Origin: Marinospirillum sp.
Lineage (GTDB): Bacteria > Pseudomonadota > Gammaproteobacteria > Pseudomonadales > Halomonadaceae
Reading direction: 5' to 3'
DNA: 9,736 nucleotides
NCBI GenBank assembly: GCA_007116865.1
Contig: SKHR01000084.1
Coordinates: forward strand, 1-9,736
Shown here: one piece after another, positions 1-6,289 of the stretch
Numbering within the stretch: the stretch's first letter is position 1
Layout of the letters: every line of letters starts with the position of its first letter
Made by a program: the position numbers and the translations under genes
The notes under the pieces: model-generated
Told to the model about the DNA's origin: nothing
The model's input: only the letters and a program-made list of their open reading frames with translations
Databases searched by the model: none

Positions 1-1691
1 CCGAGGGTGTCGTTGACGTTTTTGAAGCGATCCAGATCCAGAAACATCAGTGCCAGTTGATCTTTTGAGTCCGTGCCAATGCTGTTGATGGCAACCTGTA
101 AGCGGTCTGTCAGCAAGCTCCGGTTGGGCAGTTGTGTGAGCGCATCGTAGTAGGCCTGATGACGAATATGGGCTTCTGCTTCTTTACGTTTGGTGATATC
201 CGAAAAGACGGAGACAAACTCCTGGATTCGCCCTTGATTATCCCGAATCACAGCAATCGATAGCCACTCAGGATAGGTTTCACCATTTTTACGCCGATTC
301 CAGATTTCACCAGACCAGGCATCCTGATGTAACAGGCTATTCCACATAGTCTGGTAGAAGGCACGCTCATGCCGTCCTGAGCTCAGCAGGCTTGGATTAT
401 GACCAACGACTTCATCCAGCTCGTAACCCGTGATTCGGGTGAAGGCCGGGTTGACTGTCTTAATATGGCCTTGGGCATCGGCGATCATGATGCCTTCATT
501 GGCCGTTTCAAAAACCACTGCGACCATGCGCAGCTTGTCTTCAGTTTCTTTGCGCCGAGTGATATCCGTGCGTACACAGACCAGCCCTCCCTGTGAAGTG
601 AGGCTGTCACTGGCCAGTAGCCAGCGACCATCCGGGGTTTGCTCTGTATAAGCGTGGGAGCGCTGACGATGGAAATGGGGCGTGTCCTCGGTTTTAAGTC
701 CTGCTTGCTGGTGTGCGGCAAGAATCGAAGACCAGTTGTTTTGATCCAGATCGGTCAGCCAAGGGTAACAGGCTTGCCAAGGCTGGTTGTAAAGCAGTAA
801 CTGTCCGCGACGGTCGAACAGTGCAAAGGCCTCAGACAGGCTGCCAACCGCGTCCCGTAAAAGCGCATGGGCCTGCTCGGTTTTGTGTTTGGCAAGATTG
901 AGACGGTAAAAAGTCAAACCTAACAGGCTTAACAGCAGCAAGGTGAAGAAGAGTAAAACAAGGTTGAAGCGATCAGTACTCAGCATTCGCTGCAAGTGGA
1001 ATTGGTTATAACTTTGCTCAATCTGTCGTAACTGCTCGGCGGTATCAATGGCACGGTAAGCCAAAAGATAGTGATGGATACGGTGCAAATGGTTTAAATT
1101 GCTTTTGGCATGATTGACAAAGGTGCGGAGAATCTCATCCTCATCTGCCTGCATTAAAGTAGCGAGCTGAGACTCAACGGTTTCCAGGCCTGAGGTGTCG
1201 CCAAACAAGTGGTATCGATAGAGCGCATTGAGTAACTGGCTGGCGGCAGGCTGCGCAGGGTGGTTTTGATCTTGCATCTGCTGAACCAGTCGAGGCAAAT
1301 AAAGCAGTCCGTTATTGGTCAGAGCAGCGTAGAGTTTAATTTCCTCAAGCAGTGCTGCTTTTTGGTCTTGTAAATGCCAAAAGTCCTGAATTTTTGCGTA
1401 GGTTGAAGCGTCCTGGCGGGGACTGAACAGTCCAGAGTGGAGCAAAGGATGGCGGATTTCGTGCATGGCGAAATCCAGTTGTGTCAGTTCATCGTAAGAC
1501 TGTCCGCTGCCACGCGCAATTTGTAGTGCTTGCTCGTCTATACGCGCAATCAAATCACGGGCCTGTAAAAAGGTATTGAGTCTGGCAGTGTGATCGGCGT
1601 GGTTGATGGAACGAGTCTGGGTGAACAGCACCAACAGTACCAGTGTGATCAGCACCAGCAGTGCCATAAATAACCGGGCAGATAATTTCAT
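1..1691 (-). CDS. DAHL-PAS-PAS-GGDEF membrane sensor, 3' end outside window (possible GGDEF-EAL protein)
   Basis: I translated this from the minus strand; 563 codons are visible before the window edge and the C-terminus is missing. Residues 7-24 form a first membrane helix and about 243-264 a second. The all-helical stretch between them (about 27-240) should lie in the periplasm. It resembles the DAHL ligand-binding domain: an early ARIDEQ/YDEL region, then LYAALTNNGLLYLPRL (120-135), like the family's NSLRYLP signature. A PAS_7-like domain follows (about 272-380, SEAFALFDRRG), then a canonical PAS (about 390-500, GIMIADAQG, ITGYELDEVVG) ending in DITKRKEAE. The GGDEF domain starts at YYDALTQLPNRSLLTDRL (514-531) and reaches the metal-binding FLDLDRFKNVND before the sequence stops. 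The GGDEF signature itself is not visible, so cyclase activity cannot be judged. YYDALTQLPNR followed by FKNVNDTL is typical of GGDEF-EAL hybrids, so an EAL phosphodiesterase domain may follow. The start is the ATG at 1689-1691, overlapping the peroxidase stop. No strong Shine-Dalgarno sequence precedes it, which fits translational coupling. Domain order is well supported; the DAHL name is moderately sure. Confidence 0.9.
   Translation of the reverse strand, partial: MKLSARLFMALLVLITLVLLVLFTQTRSINHADHTARLNTFLQARDLIARIDEQALQIARGSGQSYDELTQLDFAMHEIRHPLLHSGLFSPRQDASTYAKIQDFWHLQDQKAALLEEIKLYAALTNNGLLYLPRLVQQMQDQNHPAQPAASQLLNALYRYHLFGDTSGLETVESQLATLMQADEDEILRTFVNHAKSNLNHLHRIHHYLLAYRAIDTAEQLRQIEQSYNQFHLQRMLSTDRFNLVLLFFTLLLLSLLGLTFYRLNLAKHKTEQAHALLRDAVGSLSEAFALFDRRGQLLLYNQPWQACYPWLTDLDQNNWSSILAAHQQAGLKTEDTPHFHRQRSHAYTEQTPDGRWLLASDSLTSQGGLVCVRTDITRRKETEDKLRMVAVVFETANEGIMIADAQGHIKTVNPAFTRITGYELDEVVGHNPSLLSSGRHERAFYQTMWNSLLHQDAWSGEIWNRRKNGETYPEWLSIAVIRDNQGRIQEFVSVFSDITKRKEAEAHIRHQAYYDALTQLPNRSLLTDRLQVAINSIGTDSKDQLALMFLDLDRFKNVNDTL
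1688..1691 (-). other. ATGA stop-start overlap between peroxidase and DAHL sensor genes
   Basis: The minus strand reads CAGCGATGAAATTA. The peroxidase ends Gln-Arg-TGA and the sensor begins ATG-AAA-TTA, sharing four bases. This arrangement is a strong sign of one mRNA and of translation by re-initiation, because the sensor start has no convincing ribosome site of its own. Confidence 0.9.
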
Positions 1692-2668
1692 CGCTGTGAA
1701 GCGTCCATCAGGGGATGGGTTCCCAGCAAAGACTCAATGAACAGTCGTATGAAATAAGCATCTTCCTCAGGCATTGAGCGCCCTAATTGATAGCGAGCCA
1801 TCATCGTGATTGCCTCCTCCAGTCCTTCGGCACTGGCATCATGAAAGAAATAGCGATTGAGTGCCGCTGTCCTGAGTCCGGGCACTTTAAATACATGGCG
1901 ATGATCCGGGTTGCCGGTCACATTGTAACGGCCAAGATCGGCTTGTGAAATGGCATCCCCTTTGTTGGCAAAATAACTTTCCAGTGAGCCCATCCGCGCA
2001 TACATGTTTCCGCCAGCATTTATGCCCTGGTGACAGCTGATGCAGCCGTAACTTTTGAATAAGTCAAAGCCGTGGCGCTGCTCTGCTGTCAATGCGTTTT
2101 CATCGCCTTTCAGCCAGCGATCAAAGGGTGCGTTCTGGGTGATCAGGGTGCGCTGAAAGTCAGCCAGTGCCGAGCGAATTGTTTCAATACTCAGGCCTTG
2201 TTGTGGATAGGCTTCACGAAATAACCCTGCCAGCTCTGTGTCGGCTCTTAATCGGGGCAGGATGGTGGCCCAGTCCGTATCCATTTCCAGTGGATGATGA
2301 ATCGGACCATCGACCTGCTCTTCGAGTGTGCGTACTCGACCGTCCCAAAATTGCACAAACTGAAGCGCCGCGTTATACACCGTTGGGGTACGAATTGAGC
2401 CGGCCTGTTGATCCACCCCGAGTGAAAAACGGAGCTGGTCTGCACCATTGTCTGACAGGTCGTGGCAGGTCGCGCAGCTGACGGTTAGGTCGCGGGAAAG
2501 GCGAGGATCATGAAACAGCTGATGCCCAAGGCGATACACTGCTTCAGGAATCTCGGGTGCCTGGGGCAGGGGGTGGATGAGTTCGGTTCTGGACGTGTCG
2601 GCTTCTAGCCCCTTGCCATCAAGGACCAAAAAACAGACAGCGCCGAATAGCAGGATAGAAAAACGCAT
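1688..2668 (-). CDS. Periplasmic di-heme cytochrome c peroxidase (CcpA/MauG superfamily)
   Basis: This enzyme class reduces hydrogen peroxide to water in the periplasm with electrons from small c-type cytochromes or cupredoxins. Residue numbers here count from an in-frame GTG at 2716. Two heme-binding motifs are present: CATCH (81-85) and CISCH (225-229). Between them lie RTPTVYNAA and QFWDGR (Trp124), then Gln134 and Glu144. These match Trp94, Gln104 and Glu114 of Pseudomonas aeruginosa CcpA at the same spacing (alignment from memory). Near the C-terminus, FKVPGLRTAALNRYFFHD and EAITMMARYQLG place Met306 at the high-potential heme ligand position (CcpA Met275), unlike MauG, which has Tyr. 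Val101 occupies the position of the distal His71 ligand. I prefer the ATG at 2668 because MRFSILLFGAVCFLVL plus GLEA/DT makes a normal signal peptide. The GTG start would add 16 residues before it. The mature size is normal for the family. It lies about 60 bases after the kinase-cyclase gene and overlaps the next gene by four bases. Export and c-type heme attachment are inferred from the signal peptide and motifs. Confidence 0.93.
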   Translation of the reverse strand: MRFSILLFGAVCFLVLDGKGLEADTSRTELIHPLPQAPEIPEAVYRLGHQLFHDPRLSRDLTVSCATCHDLSDNGADQLRFSLGVDQQAGSIRTPTVYNAALQFVQFWDGRVRTLEEQVDGPIHHPLEMDTDWATILPRLRADTELAGLFREAYPQQGLSIETIRSALADFQRTLITQNAPFDRWLKGDENALTAEQRHGFDLFKSYGCISCHQGINAGGNMYARMGSLESYFANKGDAISQADLGRYNVTGNPDHRHVFKVPGLRTAALNRYFFHDASAEGLEEAITMMARYQLGRSMPEEDAYFIRLFIESLLGTHPLMDASQR

Positions 2669-2730
2669 TGACTGACCACAAAATTGATCTGAGTAGATAT
2701 GGTAACAAATCCACACACTGAAAATAAGCT
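2669..2730 (-). other. Short spacer between kinase-cyclase and peroxidase genes, no clear promoter or terminator
   Basis: This is the only notable non-coding stretch. I see no GC-rich hairpin followed by a T run, so there is no evidence that transcription stops after the kinase-cyclase gene. A TTGTTA hexamer with an AATTTT hexamer 17 bases downstream is too poor a match to call a sigma-70 promoter. The sequence just before the ATG at 2668 (TTTTGTGGTCAGTCA) has only a weak GTGG as a possible ribosome site. If the GTG at 2716 were used, most of this spacer would be coding. Confidence 0.5.
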
Positions 2731-5700
2731 TTATCCAGTGCTGCTCATGACAACCTGGTTGCGTCCCTGGGCTTTAGCTTGATATAGCGCATCATCAGCG
2801 AATTTCAGTAAGGCTTGTGAATCTTGGTGAGTGATCACTTGCGCAACACCGCCAAGGCTGATGGTCAAGTGGTCTGCAATCTGAGAATGCTCGTGAGGGT
2901 AGCGCATCGACTCAATCGCAACGCGCATGGCTTCAGCAATTTCTAACACACCCGCAGCATCAGTATTTGACAAAATGACGGCAAACTCTTCCCCCCCGTA
3001 ACGAGCCAGAAGATCCCCAGGGCGGTTGAGCACGGCTTTTAATGTACTGGCAACCTTGGCAAGGCACTCATCGCCCTTGCCGTGCCCATAGTGATCGTTA
3101 AAAGGTTTGAAAAAATCAATATCCAGCATGAGCAGGCCTAATGGCTGGTTATCTCGCTGGTGGCGTTTCAGTTCAGCACTCAGGGTGGTGTCAAATAAAC
3201 GTCGATTAGCGACCTGGGTGAGTCCATCAACATGGGACATTTCTTCAAGCAAATCCGTTTTTTGCTTTAAGCTCATATGATTACGGACTCGTGACTTGAC
3301 TACATCGGGGTGGAAGGGTTTGGTGATATAGTCAACGGCACCCAAGTCCAAGCCATAGGTTTCATCACTGACTTCATCCAATGCGCTGATAATGATCACC
3401 GGAATGCGACTGGTAACCGGGTCATTTTTAAGCGCTCGACAGACGGCATAACCATCCATCTCCGGCATCACAATATCTAATAGAATAAGATCAGGTGGAT
3501 TGTCACCTCGCGCAATAGCCAATGCTTTTACACCCTGGTTGGCGACTTGAATGGTGTAGTCATCCTTTAATAGATTGGCCAACTGTTTGATATTGGCGGC
3601 CTGGTCGTCAACAATCAGGAGGCTTTGTTGACGGTTGAGCTCGCTGGGGGTCACAGGCGGCAGCACTGGCTCTAGTGGCTCACGTTCAACTTGAATGGTT
3701 GCTTTAGCCTGCACAGACTGGGTGCTGAGCCAGGGCTTGAGGTGGGCAAAGAGCTGTTGAAAGGTAAAGGGTTTGCCGAGGTGATCATTCATTCCGGCCT
3801 CTATTGCCTTATGGCGATCTTCCACCATGGCAGCGGCGGTTAAGGCAATGATCGGAATCTCTGGGTTAAAGCGACGAATTTCTTGAGTGGCTTGATAGCC
3901 ATCCATGACCGGCATTTGAATGTCCATGAGAATCAAATCAAAAGAGCCGCTGCGAGCTTTTTCCACCCCTTCAGCACCATGATTAGCGAGGGTGACTTGA
4001 AGCCCCATCTGCGTTAGCTGTGATTCAACAACGGCCTGATTGATGGGATGATCTTCGACCACGAGCACCTGCTGGGCGCAAAAAAGCTCCTGGGTGTCAT
4101 CTACCGGTTCAGGATTTTTTTGCATCAGATCACACAAAGCATCATGCAAACCTGAAGGGTGGATGGGTTTGGCAAGGTACTTGATGTCATCTTCATCAAA
4201 AAACTTGATTTCAGACTGGTCATAGGCGGATACCATCAGCATGGCGGGGAGCTGATGGTTCAATCCGGCCGCTTGTACCCGCTGCTTAATGCTGCGTAGT
4301 GCGCTGAGTCCATCAAGCTTGGGCATTTCCCAGTCCATCAGAATCAGGTCAAAAATTTTGTTTTCCTGCATCTGCCGATCAAACAGGGTGACGGCTTCTT
4401 CGCCATCCCCGGCCTCTGTGACAACAAATTGCCAAGCCTGTAAAATTTCGCGCAGGACTTCACGGGTGATGGGCTGATCATCAACGACCAGTGCATGGCA
4501 TTCTCGTCCATGACAGTTAAAACGTTTTTTTTCTCGGGTTTTGACTGATTGAGGTGCAGCGGAAACGGGTAAAGAGAGCTTGAATTCAAAGCAACTGCCA
4601 ACCCCGGCCTCACTGTGAATTGTGATTCCTTCGCTACCCATGAGCTGGAGCAGTCGTTGACTGATGATCAGCCCCAGCCCCGTGCCACCATAACGGCGTG
4701 TGTTCGATGTGTCTGCTTGACTAAATGCCTGAAAAAGACGGTTTTGCTGCTCAGGTGTTAAGCCAATGCCCGTGTCCTGAATACTGAATAACAGCTGTGC
4801 TTCCTGCTCCTTGTGTGAAAGGCACTTGATGGTCAGTCGTACCATCCCTTGCTCGGTAAACTTGATCGCATTGCCAATCAAGTTGCTCAACACCTGAATC
4901 AAGCGCTTGATATCCCCAAGATACCACTCAGGAATATCCGGCTGTTGATGTAGTATCAGTTCGAGCTTTTTTTGACAGCTCGGCAAGGCAAACAGCGTGG
5001 CGAGGTGTTCAACCAGTCGACTCAATTTGAAAGGGTCTTGCTGGGTTTCTACTTCACCGGCCTCTATCTTTGAAAAATCCAGCAGATCATTGATGACACC
5101 TAAAAGCAGCTCCCCAGAGCGATTAATTTGTTCGTTGCGCTGGTGTGCATGGCTTGGAAGGTTCTCATTGAGCTGTAGCTCACTCAAACCAATGATCGCA
5201 TTCAGTGGTGTTCTGATTTCATGGCTGATGTTGGCCAAAAACTCGGACTTAGCCCGGTTAGCTGCTTCGGAGGCTTCTTTTGCCTGTATAAGCGCTGCAT
5301 TAAAGCGCGTTCGTTCTTCAAACACCTCAGTCAGATCGATGGCAACCGCTGCCAAGTAGGCTGGCCGTCCTTTGTCCCGAATCACCATGCCACTCATTAG
5401 CATGGGGAAGGCATGTCCGTCTTGATGTTGATGCCAGACCTCCGTAGGCGGAAAAACCCCCTTTTCATTTAACTGCTCAAGCAAGGCCTCAACTTGGCTC
5501 ATTTGTTCGGCATTATGAAAAACAGGAATGAACTGGCCGATGACCTCTGTCACACTTAAACCATGAATCTCAGCAAAGAAAGCGTTGGAGTAGGTTATTT
5601 TTCCGGTCAGGTCAGCAATTACGGAGCCATATAAAGAGTTTTCAGTGATGCTTTTAAAGCGCAGGGCATCCTGCTCTGAGTTGTGACGCTTGATCATTAA

Positions 5701-6285
5701 AATGAGCAAACTAAGGCACAAGCCAGCAGTGACAAAAAAGCCCCCCAAAAGAAGATACAGGGTCAAACGATTGCGTGTGGTGATTTCAGCCGTTTGTTGC
5801 TCAACCATCTGCTCCAGGCGTTCTTGATAGTGCCACATTCCATGATCCAAATTGCGCCCAGGGGTGATGTCATGAACTGTTGATAGCAGCCGGTTTTTCC
5901 CATCGACCACATAAGGGCGAGAGTAGACTTCAACCGTGCGAATATCATGGTTAGCCAGGAGGTGACGAAAAATAAAGTAACTACGACCCTCTTGTGAGGC
6001 TAGCTGTATTTCTTCATTCACCTGGCCAGCTGTCAGGGTGTTAAGGTCATGGACACTCAGGCGATGGAAGGTTTCAGCGTCATAGCCGTAAAAATCAATT
6101 GCAGCGGGGTTGACCTCAAGAATACGGCCGCTATCAGAGTCAACCCAGAACATGGGGGTGCCATGGCTCTGAAAGTACTCATCAAAGTCGATCGAGGCTT
6201 GCAGTGAAAAAGGCAATAAAAAAAGGCACCAGAGAAGTGTGCGAACCGCCCGTGTTTTATGGCGTTTGCATTGATCAGCAGGCAT
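2731..6285 (-). CDS. Membrane hybrid histidine kinase with three receiver domains and C-terminal GGEEF diguanylate cyclase
   Basis: This 1184-residue protein should sense a periplasmic cue, autophosphorylate, pass phosphate to receivers and control c-di-GMP synthesis in the same chain. A signal or first membrane helix (15-31) leads to a periplasmic PAS (about 36-143: GRILEVNPAAIDFYGYDAET, then VEVYSRPYVVDGK). The second membrane helix is 174-198. A second PAS (about 208-322) and a linker reach HisKA with SHEIRTPLN (His355). The ATPase domain has Asn472, Asp504 (QDTGIG) and GTGLGL (534-539). REC1 has Asp602/603, phospho-acceptor Asp651, Ser686 and Lys706. REC2 has Glu744/Asp745, Asp788, Thr816 and Lys838. 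REC3 has Asp893/894, Asp937 and Lys989. All three look able to be phosphorylated. The cyclase (about 1018-1180) has DIDFFK, an intact GGEEF (1097-1101) and an RPGD inhibitory site (1088-1091) five residues before it. REC3-GGEEF resembles a stand-alone PleD/WspR-like regulator fused to a kinase. There is no Hpt domain. The ATG at 6285 lies four bases after the upstream stop and has a GGAG ribosome site. Confidence 0.95.
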   Translation of the reverse strand: MPADQCKRHKTRAVRTLLWCLFLLPFSLQASIDFDEYFQSHGTPMFWVDSDSGRILEVNPAAIDFYGYDAETFHRLSVHDLNTLTAGQVNEEIQLASQEGRSYFIFRHLLANHDIRTVEVYSRPYVVDGKNRLLSTVHDITPGRNLDHGMWHYQERLEQMVEQQTAEITTRNRLTLYLLLGGFFVTAGLCLSLLILMIKRHNSEQDALRFKSITENSLYGSVIADLTGKITYSNAFFAEIHGLSVTEVIGQFIPVFHNAEQMSQVEALLEQLNEKGVFPPTEVWHQHQDGHAFPMLMSGMVIRDKGRPAYLAAVAIDLTEVFEERTRFNAALIQAKEASEAANRAKSEFLANISHEIRTPLNAIIGLSELQLNENLPSHAHQRNEQINRSGELLLGVINDLLDFSKIEAGEVETQQDPFKLSRLVEHLATLFALPSCQKKLELILHQQPDIPEWYLGDIKRLIQVLSNLIGNAIKFTEQGMVRLTIKCLSHKEQEAQLLFSIQDTGIGLTPEQQNRLFQAFSQADTSNTRRYGGTGLGLIISQRLLQLMGSEGITIHSEAGVGSCFEFKLSLPVSAAPQSVKTREKKRFNCHGRECHALVVDDQPITREVLREILQAWQFVVTEAGDGEEAVTLFDRQMQENKIFDLILMDWEMPKLDGLSALRSIKQRVQAAGLNHQLPAMLMVSAYDQSEIKFFDEDDIKYLAKPIHPSGLHDALCDLMQKNPEPVDDTQELFCAQQVLVVEDHPINQAVVESQLTQMGLQVTLANHGAEGVEKARSGSFDLILMDIQMPVMDGYQATQEIRRFNPEIPIIALTAAAMVEDRHKAIEAGMNDHLGKPFTFQQLFAHLKPWLSTQSVQAKATIQVEREPLEPVLPPVTPSELNRQQSLLIVDDQAANIKQLANLLKDDYTIQVANQGVKALAIARGDNPPDLILLDIVMPEMDGYAVCRALKNDPVTSRIPVIIISALDEVSDETYGLDLGAVDYITKPFHPDVVKSRVRNHMSLKQKTDLLEEMSHVDGLTQVANRRLFDTTLSAELKRHQRDNQPLGLLMLDIDFFKPFNDHYGHGKGDECLAKVASTLKAVLNRPGDLLARYGGEEFAVILSNTDAAGVLEIAEAMRVAIESMRYPHEHSQIADHLTISLGGVAQVITHQDSQALLKFADDALYQAKAQGRNQVVMSSTG

Positions 6286-6289
6286 CAGG

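Noticed and set aside
399..901. Small open frames on both strands over the PAS region of the last gene
   Set aside because: They lie inside a well-supported PAS-coding frame, carry no recognisable domain and have no ribosome sites or gene-like composition.
2167..2481. 104-codon plus-strand frame opposite the peroxidase
   Set aside because: It is antisense to the conserved heme-domain codons and its translation resembles no family.
2645..2668. Peroxidase as a lipoprotein, because Cys follows a hydrophobic run
   Set aside because: The residues before Cys are Gly-Ala-Val, and Val at -1 does not fit a lipobox; a signal peptidase I site after GLEA fits better.
2669..2730. FNR-like or other operator before the peroxidase
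   Set aside because: Only an isolated ATCAA half-site is seen, with no correctly spaced TTGAT partner and no convincing promoter.
4997..5359. 120-codon plus-strand frame opposite the HisKA region
   Set aside because: It is Ser/Leu-rich translation of the complement of a conserved kinase core, a typical shadow frame.
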